Below are positions 8,729 through 17,041 of a stretch of 64,000 nt of DNA, piece by piece. Below the pieces are notes generated by a model. That model ran no database searches, had not been told where the DNA came from, and saw nothing but the letters and a program-made list of their open reading frames with translations. A program made the translations under genes and the position numbers. The stretch lies in the NCBI RefSeq assembly GCF_024809975.1, contig NZ_JANUDY010000002.1, forward strand, positions 372,001 through 436,000, read 5' to 3'. Source of the DNA: Comamonas sp. BIGb0152. GTDB lineage: Bacteria; Pseudomonadota; Gammaproteobacteria; Burkholderiales; Burkholderiaceae_C. The stretch's first letter is position 1; every line of letters begins with the position of its first letter.

Positions 8729-9517
8729 TTAGCCTTCCACGTGGGCATCGATCTCGTCCCACAGCACATTGAAATACTCGTTGAATTCGGGGCAACCCCT
8801 GGCCTGGAAAGGCGTGGGCCGCTTGCCGCCTTGCGACGGAAAGGCCATGTGGTGCACCGATTTGATGCGGCCTGGGCGGCGCGAGAGCACGATGACGCGG
8901 TCGGTCATCGCAATGGCCTCGCCAATATCGTGCGTGACCAGGATCACCGATTTGCCCTCATCGCGCAGCACATCGACCACCTCATCGGCAATCGACAAGC
9001 GGGTTTGCGAGTCGAGCGCCGAGAAGGGCTCGTCGAGCAGCACCACATCCGGGTTGGTGACCAAGGTGCGGGCCAGGGCCACGCGCTGGCGCATGCCGCC
9101 CGACAATTGGCGCGGGTAGTGGTGCAGGTAGTCGCCCATGCCGCATTTGTGCAGCAGTTGCGTGGCGCGCTTTTCTGCGGCTGCCAGATCCTTGTTCTGG
9201 ATCTGGGCACCCAGCAAGGTGTTCTCCAAAATGGTGCGCCACTCGAACAGGTAGTCCTGCTGCAGCATGTAGCCAATGCGGGGGTTGGGCCCGACGATGG
9301 TCTGGCCATCGACCAGCACCGTGCCGCTGGACGGCGGCAAAATGCCCGCCAGGATGGACAGCAAGGTGCTTTTGCCGCAGCCCGATTGGCCGATCAGGCT
9401 GATGAACTCGCCGGCCTTGACCGAGAGGTTGATGTTCTGCAGCGCCTGGGTTTCGCCCTGGGGTGTGAAGTAGCGCAGCGAGACGTTGTCGACATGGACG
9501 CGGTAGGGGTGGTTCAT
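8729..9517 (-). CDS. ABC transporter ATP-binding protein, SsuB/TauB type
   Basis: This 262-residue ATPase drives the adjacent permease. It carries Walker A GQSGCGKST (about residues 44-52), a Q-loop near LQQDYLFEW, the LSGGMRQR signature, Walker B with DEPFSALD and the H-loop THDIGEA. These features match the nitrate/sulfonate/taurine importer family. The ATG at 9517 is chosen because AAGGAG lies just upstream and because residues 1-12 match family N-termini; the frame itself extends into the preceding gene. It lies 10 bases after the substrate-binding protein stop. Confidence 0.94.
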   Translation of the reverse strand: MNHPYRVHVDNVSLRYFTPQGETQALQNINLSVKAGEFISLIGQSGCGKSTLLSILAGILPPSSGTVLVDGQTIVGPNPRIGYMLQQDYLFEWRTILENTLLGAQIQNKDLAAAEKRATQLLHKCGMGDYLHHYPRQLSGGMRQRVALARTLVTNPDVVLLDEPFSALDSQTRLSIADEVVDVLRDEGKSVILVTHDIGEAIAMTDRVIVLSRRPGRIKSVHHMAFPSQGGKRPTPFQARGCPEFNEYFNVLWDEIDAHVEG

Positions 9518-9527
9518 GGGCTGCTCC

Positions 9528-10535
9528 TTACTTCTGCGCCAGGTTCTGCACCAGGCCCATGTCGACAAAGCGGGCGTAGTCGACTTTTTTGCCAGCCTCC
9601 AGCACGCCGCCTTGCACCAGCATGTCCTGGAGCTGGTCCATGGCCTGCTTCTCGACCATCGGCGTTTTCTTCCACAGCTGCAGTTGTTGGTAGCGCTCAA
9701 TGGCGCTGACCAGCTCGGCCTTGTTCAAGCCGGTGAAATAACTGCCCACCAGATCGGCCAGCTCGCCCGCCGGTGCGGCAGCGGTGTACTGCTGGGCCTT
9801 GGCCACCGCCTGGGTCCAGGCTTGTACGGCGGGGCGGTTTTTCTTCAGGTAGGCATCGGTGGTGGTGAACACGGTGTAGTCGACCATGCCCACCTCTTTG
9901 CCCACAGCGCCCAAGGTGAAGGCCTTGCCTTGTTTCTCCAAGGTGCTGGCCTCGGGCTCCAGAAAGGTGGCGTAGTCGTTTTGCCCGGCCAGCCAGGCGC
10001 CGGTGCGCGCGGCCGGGCCGATGTTGCTGACCAGCGTGAGGTCTTTCTTCGGGTCCAGGCCCTTTTTGCGCAAGGCTGCTTCCAAAAAGATGTCGGGGTT
10101 GGAGCCCGGGCGGAAGGACATGATCTTGCTGCCTTTGAGCTTGCTCCAGTCAAAATTTGGCTCGGGTTTGCGGCCCATCAGCAAAAAGCCATCGGTGGCG
10201 GTGAGCCCGGCAAACACCACGGGCTTGACGGGTGATTCGCTGTTGGCCACATAGATCGATGCCTCGGGGCCAATCAGCACAATATCGGCGCTGCCCGAGA
10301 GCAGGGCGGCCATGCCCTTGTCGGTGCCTTGCGAGGTTTTCATGCTCATCTCGATGCCGACGTCCTTGAACATCCCCTTTTGGATGCCCACATACATGGG
10401 AACATAAAGCACGGAGCGCACCACCTCCTCGTAGCGTATTTTGTGGGGCCCCTGGGCCTGCGCATAAGACACAGGCAGCAGAGCCACCAGCAGGGAGGCG
10501 ACGGCGGCAGCACGGCGGCGAATCAAGAACTTCAT
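9528..10535 (-). CDS. ABC substrate-binding protein, SsuA/TauA/NMT1 type
   Basis: This 335-residue protein has a Sec signal peptide (RRRAAAVASLLVALLPVSYAQA, cleaved near residue 28) and then a NMT1/SsuA-like fold. Features include SVLYVPMYVGIQKGMFKDVG (about 42-61), a TSQGTDKGMAAL loop and GPEASIYVANSE. It should capture the substrate in the periplasm for the permease and ATPase encoded downstream. The start at 10535 is set by the signal peptide and a GGAGTGGG Shine-Dalgarno. An AT-rich stretch lies upstream (10536-10670) and presumably carries the operon promoter. Substrate candidates (amides, pyrimidine or thiamine breakdown products, sulfonates) cannot be separated by sequence alone. Confidence 0.9.
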   Translation of the reverse strand: MKFLIRRRAAAVASLLVALLPVSYAQAQGPHKIRYEEVVRSVLYVPMYVGIQKGMFKDVGIEMSMKTSQGTDKGMAALLSGSADIVLIGPEASIYVANSESPVKPVVFAGLTATDGFLLMGRKPEPNFDWSKLKGSKIMSFRPGSNPDIFLEAALRKKGLDPKKDLTLVSNIGPAARTGAWLAGQNDYATFLEPEASTLEKQGKAFTLGAVGKEVGMVDYTVFTTTDAYLKKNRPAVQAWTQAVAKAQQYTAAAPAGELADLVGSYFTGLNKAELVSAIERYQQLQLWKKTPMVEKQAMDQLQDMLVQGGVLEAGKKVDYARFVDMGLVQNLAQK

Positions 10536-10670
10536 ACCCACTCCTTGTATACAGAAAATACCAATGAACGAATAAAAACAGCTATATGCAAGAACAATGC
10601 CTAAATTTCTGGTGTATTTTTTGACTGGATTTGTATTTATGTATTCAGTATCCAATTTATTGGGGCTGCA
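10536..10670 (-). promoter_or_regulatory. AT-rich upstream region of the ABC/hydrolase operon
   Basis: This stretch is clearly richer in A/T than its surroundings. It holds the self-complementary TGTATACA close to the start codon (about 10546-10553) and a second set of GTATT/GAATAC motifs near 10631-10652. Such short dyads are typical of GntR-type or similar operators, but no regulator gene is adjacent, so promoter and operator are inferred only. Confidence 0.35.
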
Positions 10671-10766
10671 GAGGATCGGTGTTAACCATCAGTGCAGGGC
10701 AGTGCTGCGGGGTGTAAGCCTTGGCGGCATGCGCGCGCTGCCCTGCCTGTGTGGGCGCCGCCGCTG

Positions 10767-11369
10767 ATGGCCTGGTGGCCCCGCAAAGGCGGGCTGAGGC
10801 CGTTCTGGTCACGGCGCCTGATGGCGGAGGAATGGGCCCTGCTGGCGCGCTATTTTGGCCAGCCTCGGCACCCGGATTGGTCGCGCATGCGCTTGCACCT
10901 GCGCCGCTTCGGCGATACACGGCGCGCGCTGTCCTTCAATGGGGGCTTTCTCTCCATGCCCAGCCACTGCTTTGAGGGCTCTGACCCCAGGCAGGCCTTG
11001 CACATTGACCAGCCGCTGATTGCGGGCTGGCTGGCCCATGAGGCCTTTCACCACTGGCAGCGGCTGCAGGGCCGGGCGGTGACCCGCGAAGCCCTGCGCT
11101 TGCAATGGCGGTTTTGGCGCTACGGCGTCAATCCCTATGCCTATACGGCCAGCGCCTGTGCTGCGGACTTGCTGGCACAGTTCCAGCAAGCCCAGGTGGA
11201 GCAGCAGGCACAGATGTGGCAAGACGCGGTGATGGCCGATATCGCCTGGCGCCAGGCGGCGCCGGGTGCGGAGCAGGAGCGGCTGGTGGCAGTGGCCCAG
11301 CGCTGGCATGCGGTGCTGCAATGGGTGCAGATGCAAGGCGCTGGCCCGCAGGGGGGGCTGGTCCCCTAA
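10767..11369 (+). CDS. Unknown protein with HExxH motif
   Basis: This roughly 200-residue protein of unknown function contains H91-E92-A-F-H95 in the segment WLAHEAFHHWQ, the zinc-binding signature of many metallopeptidases. It is preceded by LSFNGGFLSMPSHC, consistent with an active-site region of a small peptidase-like fold, but the motif alone does not prove protease activity. No signal peptide is obvious; Trp and Arg are abundant. The start is uncertain: a GTG at 10692, ATGs at 10767 and 10821 are all in frame, and the most ordered sequence begins at about 10821. The gene stands alone between the divergent ABC operon and an acyl-CoA ligase gene. Confidence 0.6.
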   Translation: MAWWPRKGGLRPFWSRRLMAEEWALLARYFGQPRHPDWSRMRLHLRRFGDTRRALSFNGGFLSMPSHCFEGSDPRQALHIDQPLIAGWLAHEAFHHWQRLQGRAVTREALRLQWRFWRYGVNPYAYTASACAADLLAQFQQAQVEQQAQMWQDAVMADIAWRQAAPGAEQERLVAVAQRWHAVLQWVQMQGAGPQGGLVP

Positions 11370-11437
11370 GCGACGGGCCTGGGCCAGGGGCGCTTGTCAT
11401 ACTGGTCTGAACTTCGCTTTGATTGTTCGGTAACGCC

Positions 11438-13162
11438 ATGACCCCTGCTGCAGACCTGCCTGCATCCCCGACCCCATACAGATCCACCTACTGGCCCGGG
11501 CGTGTGCCCACCCGGCTGACTTTGCCGGCCACCTCGGTCTGGGACAACCTGGCCGTCAATGCCCGGCGCTACCCGGACCATGCGGCGCTGGTGTTTTTTG
11601 ACCAGGCCATCAGCTATGGGCAGATGTGCGAACAGACCGAGCGCTTGGCCGCCCATTTGCACCAGCAAGGTGTGCGCCAGGGCGATCGCGTCATCTTGCT
11701 GATGCAGAACTGCCCGCAGCTGGTGCTGGCCCATTACGCGATTTTGCGCGCCAATGCGGTGGTGGTGCCGGTCAACCCGATGAATACCGCTGCCGAGCTG
11801 GCCCATTACATCAGCGATGCCGATGCCCGCGTGGCCATGACCACGGCCGACCTGGCGCGCGCGCTGTGCCAGGCCAGCGCCAGCCTGCCTGCTGAGCAGC
11901 GGCTGGCGCACCTGGTCATCAGCCACCTGTCGGACACCATGCCTGCCGATGCAGCGGCGCAGCCGGATTTTCCGCCCGCCTGGGCACCCTGGCTGTTGGG
12001 TGCGCAGCCCTTGCCGGGTGCTGAGCTGCTGAGTACCACCACGGTCAGCCGCTGGCTGGATGCGCTCCAGTGTTCCGCCGCACCACCGGCCTTGACGGTG
12101 TCGGCCGGCGATATGGCCATCCTGCCCTATACCAGCGGCACCACCGGCCTGCCCAAGGGCTGCATCCATGCGCACAGCCATGTGCAGCATGCAGCGATGG
12201 CGGGCGTGCTCTGGGGCCGGCAAAGCACCGAGAGCGTGAACCTGGTGGTGGCGCCCATGTTCCACATCACCGGCATGGTCTCCATCATGCATGTGCTGGT
12301 CTGCGCCGGGGCCACCCTGGTGATCATGCCGCGCTGGGACCGGGCGTTGGCGGCCGCCCTGATGGCGCGTTGGCGGGTGACCCACTGGGCCAATATCCCT
12401 ACCATGGTGGTGGACCTGTTGGCGAGCCCGAATCTGGCGCAGATGGACACCCGCAGCCTGGTCTACATGGGCGGCGGCGGTGCAGCGATGCCGCAGTCGG
12501 TGGCGCAAAGGGTCAAGGAGGTCTGGGGCCTGGACTATATCGAGGGCTATGGCATGACCGAGACCTGCGGCGCCTCCCATGCCAACCCGTATGAGCACCC
12601 CAAGCAGCAGTGCCTGGGCCTGCCGCATATTGGCATGCAGTCGCTGGTGATCGACACCGAGACCTTGGAGCCGGTGCCTGATGGCGAGGTGGGCGAGATC
12701 GTGGTGCGGGGCCCCCAGGTGCTGCAGGGCTACTGGAAGCAGCCCGCCGCCACCGCTGCCAGCTTTGTCGAGATTGCCGGCCAGCGCTTTTTCCGCACCG
12801 GGGATCTGGGTTACCGCGATGCCGATGGTTATTTCTTTCTGACCGATCGCTTGAAACGCATGATCAATGCCAGCGGCTACAAGGTCTGGCCGGCCGAGGT
12901 CGAGAGCCTGATGTACCGCCACCCTGCGATTTTGGAGGCCTGCGTGATTGCCGCCAAGGATGACTACCGGGGCGAGACCGTCAAGGCCGTGGTGGTGCTG
13001 CGTCAGGGGCACCAAGGCCAGGTCAGCGCGCAGGACATCATCGACTGGTGCCGCGAGCACATGGCGGTGTACAAGGCGCCGCGCCTGGTGCAGCTGGTGG
13101 AGCAATTGCCTAAAAGCGGCAGCGGCAAGGTGATGTGGCGCTTGCTGCAGGAAAAGGAGTAG
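11438..13162 (+). CDS. AMP-dependent acyl-CoA synthetase/ligase
   Basis: This 574-residue protein belongs to the adenylate-forming (ANL) superfamily. It has the P-loop-like YTSGTTGLPKGC (about residue 231), the aromatic/ATP motif YGMTETCG, the RTGD motif with GDLGY, and the C-terminal catalytic lysine in KSGSGKVMWR. It should activate a fatty or aryl carboxylic acid to its acyl-AMP and then the CoA thioester in the cytoplasm. Length and motif spacing resemble medium/long-chain fatty acid CoA ligases. The nearest in-frame alternative start is 11423; 11438 is preferred for a typical N-terminus. There are no clear operon partners. Confidence 0.9.
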   Translation: MTPAADLPASPTPYRSTYWPGRVPTRLTLPATSVWDNLAVNARRYPDHAALVFFDQAISYGQMCEQTERLAAHLHQQGVRQGDRVILLMQNCPQLVLAHYAILRANAVVVPVNPMNTAAELAHYISDADARVAMTTADLARALCQASASLPAEQRLAHLVISHLSDTMPADAAAQPDFPPAWAPWLLGAQPLPGAELLSTTTVSRWLDALQCSAAPPALTVSAGDMAILPYTSGTTGLPKGCIHAHSHVQHAAMAGVLWGRQSTESVNLVVAPMFHITGMVSIMHVLVCAGATLVIMPRWDRALAAALMARWRVTHWANIPTMVVDLLASPNLAQMDTRSLVYMGGGGAAMPQSVAQRVKEVWGLDYIEGYGMTETCGASHANPYEHPKQQCLGLPHIGMQSLVIDTETLEPVPDGEVGEIVVRGPQVLQGYWKQPAATAASFVEIAGQRFFRTGDLGYRDADGYFFLTDRLKRMINASGYKVWPAEVESLMYRHPAILEACVIAAKDDYRGETVKAVVVLRQGHQGQVSAQDIIDWCREHMAVYKAPRLVQLVEQLPKSGSGKVMWRLLQEKE

Positions 13163-13202
13163 TGGGTACCGAGGGGGCGCAGTTGCGGAGCTAAGGGATG
13201 CG

Positions 13203-13421
13203 CTACCACCAGCGCATAAGACGCAGCATCTTGTACCAAAACCCATCGCCATACTGGACCGCAAGCCAGCCGCAAACCACCGCGCAGACGACGCACAGCA
13301 GGGCCCAGGTGGTCCAGCTCGGGTAAGTTTTAAAGCCGATCACGCCCGCGATAAACAGGCCCAGCAAGATGCCGAAAAAGAGGCGAACATTGCGCTCGCC
13401 GCTGTCGCGGGGTGGGTTCAT
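13203..13421 (-). CDS. Small two-helix membrane protein
   Basis: This 72-residue protein has two predicted membrane helices, LFFGILLGLFIAGVIGF (about residues 13-29) and TWALLCVVCAVVCGWLAV (about 36-53), and a basic Trp-rich C-terminus (MLRLMRWW). No family is recognised. The frame extends upstream to 13526, but that part is proline/cysteine-rich without a plausible start site and overlaps the end of the cupin gene; the ATG at 13421 gives a normal small membrane protein. It may be cotranscribed with the cupin gene 82 bases upstream. Confidence 0.55.
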   Translation of the reverse strand: MNPPRDSGERNVRLFFGILLGLFIAGVIGFKTYPSWTTWALLCVVCAVVCGWLAVQYGDGFWYKMLRLMRWW

Positions 13422-13503
13422 GCATGGCGTCGAGGGGGCAGTGGTGAGCCAGCCAGTGTAGGCTGGCGCAGCGCACACTGCCAACGCATCCGTATGGCTG
13501 GCG

Positions 13504-13818
13504 CTACACGCTGCCTGCTTTTTCAATCACCAAAATCCGCGCCTCGCCCTGGGGGTGGGCCACATGCTCGCAGCCCACACCGGCGTAGAAGATATCGCCA
13601 GCATTCAGCTGGGCTTGCTTCTGCTCGCCCGCTTCGCGCCAGTGCATCACCACCGTGCCCTGCATCACCGCAAACACTTCCTCGCCATCGTTGACATGCC
13701 AGATGTAGGGCTGGTCCGTCCAGTGCAGGCGGACGCTGGTGCCGTTCATCTGGGCAATGTCCTGGGCGCCCCAGGGGCGCTCGGCAGTGAAGTCCTGGCT
13801 GCGGATGATGCGTTGCAT
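13504..13818 (-). CDS. Cupin-domain protein
   Basis: This 104-residue single-domain cupin shows the two conserved motifs: HVNDGEEVFAVMQG (about residues 41-54) for motif 1 and AGDIFYAGVGCEHVAHPQG (about 73-91) for motif 2, with the His and Glu residues that usually bind a metal ion. It may be a small-molecule dioxygenase, isomerase or sensor domain; the substrate is not evident. It lies 22 bases after the stop of the ABC-F ATPase gene on the same strand. Confidence 0.8.
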   Translation of the reverse strand: MQRIIRSQDFTAERPWGAQDIAQMNGTSVRLHWTDQPYIWHVNDGEEVFAVMQGTVVMHWREAGEQKQAQLNAGDIFYAGVGCEHVAHPQGEARILVIEKAGSV

Positions 13819-13840
13819 GGGGCGGTGCTGAAGAAACCGT

Positions 13841-15889
13841 TTACGCGGTCGCGTTCAGCTCCTGGCTGATGGCCTCGATCTGCTCGGACAGCTCCAGCCA
13901 GCGTTCTTCCAGCTGTTCGATCTCGCCATTGGCGGCGCTCAGCTGCTTGCCTGCTTCGACAATGTCCGTGCCGGACAGGCCCGGGGTGGCGAGCTTGCTC
14001 TCCAGCGCATCACGCTGCGCATTCAGCTGGGGCAGCTTCTTGTCGATCTGCTCCAGCTCTTTCTTGAAGGGCTTGGTCTTGTCGGCCAGTTGCTGGCGTG
14101 CCAGTGCTGCCAGGCGGCGCGCTTCCTTGGGATCGCCCAACGGTTCAGTCTTGGCAGCCGCTGGAGCGGATACAGGGGCCGCAACGGGAGCGGCGACTGG
14201 AGCGGCAACGGGTGCTGGCGCGGGCGCCGCATCCTTGCTGCGCGATTGCAGATCGGCCTGGCGTGCTTCTTCGCGCAGGCGCTTGGATTCGTCCAGCAGG
14301 TAGCGCTGGTAGTCGTCCAGGTCGCCATCGAAGGGGCCGACCTGGCCCCGGCCGACCATCCAGAAGTCTTCGCAAACGGCGCGCAGCAAGTGGCGGTCGT
14401 GGCTGACCAGCATGACGGTGCCGTCAAAGTCGTTCAGCGCCATGGCCAGCGCTTCGCGGGTGGCCAAGTCCAAGTGGTTGGTAGGCTCATCGAGCAGCAG
14501 CAGGTTGGGGCGCTGCCAAACGATCATGGCCAGCACCAGGCGGGCTTTTTCGCCACCGCTCATGCTGCCCACGGCCTGCTTGACCATATCTCCGCTGAAG
14601 TTGAAGGTGCCCAGGAAGCTGCGCAAGTCCTGCTCGCGTGCGCTGTTGCCTTCGCTGCCCATCTCTCGGGCCAGGCGAATCATGTGCTCCAGCGGGTTCT
14701 CGCTGGGGCGCAGCACGTCCAGCTCCTGCTGGGCAAAGTAGCCGATATTGAGGCCCTTGCCCTCGGTCACAGTACCGGCCAAGGCCTTCATCTCGCGCGC
14801 AATGGTCTTGACCAGGGTCGACTTGCCCTGGCCGTTGGCACCCAGAATGCCGATGCGCTGGCCTGCCAGCACCGAGCGGTTGACCGCTTGCAAGATGGTG
14901 GTCTGCTCGCCGTCTTCGTTCTGGTAACCAAAAGCGGCATCGCTGATGGCCAGCATCGGGTTGGGCAGGTTGGCCGGTTCCTTGAACTCGAAGGTGAAAT
15001 CGGCTTCGGCCAGCACGGGTGCAATCTTTTCCATGCGGTCCAGCTGCTTGACCCGGCTTTGCGCCTGCTTGGCCTTGCTGGCCTTGGCTTTGAAGCGGTC
15101 AATGAACTTCTGCAGGTGGGCCATCTTCTCTTGCTGCTTGGAGAAGCTGGCTTGTTGCAGTTCCAGTTGCTGGGCGCGCAGTTCTTCAAAGCGGCTGTAG
15201 TTGCCGCCGTAGCGCGTCAGCTGCCCGGCCTGGATTTGCAGGGTGACATTGGTGACCGCGTCGAGAAATTCGCGGTCGTGGCTGATGGTGATCAGGGTGC
15301 CGGGGTAGCGCTTGAGCCAGGCTTCGAGCCAGACCAGGGCGTCCAAGTCCAAGTGGTTGGTGGGCTCGTCCAGCAGCAGCAGGTCGCTGGGGCACATCAG
15401 TGCGCGGGCCAGCTGCAGGCGCATGCGCCAACCGCCCGAGAAGCTGTTGACCGGGTGCTCCAGCTCCTGGACCTTGAAGCCCAGACCCAAAATCAGCGCC
15501 TGGGCACGTGGCACCGCGTCGTGGGCACCGGCATCGGCCAAGTCGGCATAGGCCTGGGCCAGCGCCATGCCGTCGCCGGAAAGCTCGGCGGCCTCCAGCT
15601 GGGCTTGCACTTCGACCAGACGGGTGTCGCCTTCCAGCACAAACTGGGTGGCAGACTCATCGGTTTCCGGCATGTGCTGGGACACTTGGCCCATGCGCCA
15701 CTGGGTGGGGATGTGGAAATCGCCACCGTCTTCCATCAGCGAGCCGTTGAGCAGCGCAAACAAGGTCGACTTGCCCGCGCCGTTGCGGCCGACCAGGCCC
15801 ACGGATTCGCCCGGATTGATGGTGGTGGTGACGCCGTCAAGCAGCACTTTGGTGCCGCGGCGCAGGGTGATATTTTTCAGCGTGATCAT
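13841..15889 (-). CDS. yheS: ABC-F family ATPase, YheS-like
   Basis: This 682-residue cytoplasmic protein has two ABC ATPase domains and no membrane segments. Walker A motifs are GRNGAGKST (about 35-43) and GANGQGKST (about 350-358), each followed by an LSGG-like signature (SFSGGWRMR; SMSGGEKAR) and DEPTNHLDL. The interdomain linker is Lys/Gln-rich (FKAKASKAKQAQS), which in ABC-F proteins reaches the ribosomal P-site tRNA. Sequence closely follows E. coli YheS, a translation factor that relieves some ribosome stalling. The C-terminal region has an Ala/Pro/Val repeat (about 555-580) and then a coiled coil. Uup is the main alternative but differs in linker and N-terminus. Confidence 0.88.
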   Translation of the reverse strand: MITLKNITLRRGTKVLLDGVTTTINPGESVGLVGRNGAGKSTLFALLNGSLMEDGGDFHIPTQWRMGQVSQHMPETDESATQFVLEGDTRLVEVQAQLEAAELSGDGMALAQAYADLADAGAHDAVPRAQALILGLGFKVQELEHPVNSFSGGWRMRLQLARALMCPSDLLLLDEPTNHLDLDALVWLEAWLKRYPGTLITISHDREFLDAVTNVTLQIQAGQLTRYGGNYSRFEELRAQQLELQQASFSKQQEKMAHLQKFIDRFKAKASKAKQAQSRVKQLDRMEKIAPVLAEADFTFEFKEPANLPNPMLAISDAAFGYQNEDGEQTTILQAVNRSVLAGQRIGILGANGQGKSTLVKTIAREMKALAGTVTEGKGLNIGYFAQQELDVLRPSENPLEHMIRLAREMGSEGNSAREQDLRSFLGTFNFSGDMVKQAVGSMSGGEKARLVLAMIVWQRPNLLLLDEPTNHLDLATREALAMALNDFDGTVMLVSHDRHLLRAVCEDFWMVGRGQVGPFDGDLDDYQRYLLDESKRLREEARQADLQSRSKDAAPAPAPVAAPVAAPVAAPVSAPAAAKTEPLGDPKEARRLAALARQQLADKTKPFKKELEQIDKKLPQLNAQRDALESKLATPGLSGTDIVEAGKQLSAANGEIEQLEERWLELSEQIEAISQELNATA

Positions 15890-16162
15890 GAATGGGCTCG
15901 ATTATCGCCGCCCTGGGCTTGGCCCAGGGCCGTGGAGGGCATAGCCCGCTGTGCCAGTGGCCCTCTTGGGGTAGTGATGGGCATCCGCCAGCGGCTTACT
16001 GCTGCAGGCGTTGGGGAGGGCGTAGGCCAACGCCCCGAGCTGCCGTCAGTGGCGGCCAGCGTTGGAATCAGTCACATGCTAAGCCTATCCAAGCAGCTAC
16101 TGCAGGGCCATACTGCAGGCTGTGCAAGCAAGTTCAGCAATGGCAATCACAAGGACAGTGCG
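15890..16162. other. Divergent intergenic region with hairpin
   Basis: This gap separates the ABC-F gene (minus) from the ferritin-like gene (plus) and presumably holds both promoters. A perfect 9-base inverted repeat at 15910-15918 and 15922-15930 lies 20 bases upstream of the ABC-F start. No convincing -10/-35 pair was seen. Confidence 0.35.
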
Positions 16163-17029
16163 ATGACAACAGCCTCAGAAAAGCATGGGCGACCTGTGGC
16201 GGGCGAGGGGGCCAAGGCCGACAAGCCCCATTGGCAGCTGGCTGATATCGCTTATGCGCAGATTGACCATGCCGCCATCGCTGGCGATGAGGACATGTTC
16301 TACCTGCTGATGAGCGCCTCTTTTGTCGAAACAGGCTCCGACACCTATGCGGCCAACCTGGGCGCGCACTATGCCCAGTACCCGGATATCCAGCAGTGGC
16401 TGCAAGAGCGCTGGGAGCATGAGGAGTTGCAGCATGGCGCGTCGCTGCGCCGCTATGTGGAGACGGTGTGGCCCAGTTTTGACTGGCAAAAGGCCTATGA
16501 CGGCTTTTTTGCCGAATATGCACTGCTGTGTACGCAAGAAGCCCTGTTGCCCGATCCGCGCCTGGAGATGGTGGCGCGCTGCGTGGTGGAGACCGGTACC
16601 ACCGCTTATTACCATACCTTGCGCGAGCTCAGCCAAGAGCCGGTGCTCAGCGGCTTGCTGGGCCATATCCGCAACGATGAGGTCGGCCACTTCAAGCATT
16701 TTTTGAGCTATTTCAAAAGCTTGCAAGCGCAAGACCCGGTCGGGCGGCTGCGCATTGCCAGCGCGCTGTACAGCCGCCTCAAGGAGCTGCGCGAGAGTGA
16801 TTCCGATGTGGCCCTGCGCCATGTGTTTGCGAACAAGGGGGCGCTGTTCAGCGACCGGCAGCGAGCCTTCGACGATGTGGCAAAGCGCATCTACCACCTG
16901 ATCAGCTCGGGCCTGCCGGCCCAGCTGGCGGTGCAGATGCTGCTCAAACCGCTGCTGCTGCCGCCTCGTATCGAGTCCTGCCTGCACCGGCCCATCAGCC
17001 GTCTGGCTTGCAGAATGCTGGCCTACTGA
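16163..17029 (+). CDS. Ferritin-like di-iron protein
   Basis: This 288-residue helical protein has the two-Glu/ExxH pattern of carboxylate-bridged di-iron proteins: Glu56, E88-x-x-H91 (EELQH), Glu143 (VVETGTTAYY) and E173-x-x-H176 (DEVGH). This fits the ferritin-like superfamily close to acyl-ACP desaturase or ribonucleotide-reductase-like oxygenases. Its enzymatic role is unknown. The open frame covers nearly 3 kb upstream as a shadow of the ABC-F gene; the ATG at 16163 is chosen because the protein-like composition and a GGACAG stretch begin there. It is convergent with prmB, 12 bases between stops. Confidence 0.75.
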   Translation: MTTASEKHGRPVAGEGAKADKPHWQLADIAYAQIDHAAIAGDEDMFYLLMSASFVETGSDTYAANLGAHYAQYPDIQQWLQERWEHEELQHGASLRRYVETVWPSFDWQKAYDGFFAEYALLCTQEALLPDPRLEMVARCVVETGTTAYYHTLRELSQEPVLSGLLGHIRNDEVGHFKHFLSYFKSLQAQDPVGRLRIASALYSRLKELRESDSDVALRHVFANKGALFSDRQRAFDDVAKRIYHLISSGLPAQLAVQMLLKPLLLPPRIESCLHRPISRLACRMLAY

Positions 17030-17041
17030 GGCCGCAGACGA

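Noticed and set aside
14140..14230. Ala/Pro/Val repeat in the ABC-F gene as a mobile or regulatory repeat
   Set aside because: It is in frame and encodes a low-complexity linker before the C-terminal coiled coil.
14090..16162. Upstream 5' part of the 979-residue plus-strand frame
   Set aside because: It is the reverse shadow of the ABC-F gene; only the part after 16163 has protein-like motifs.
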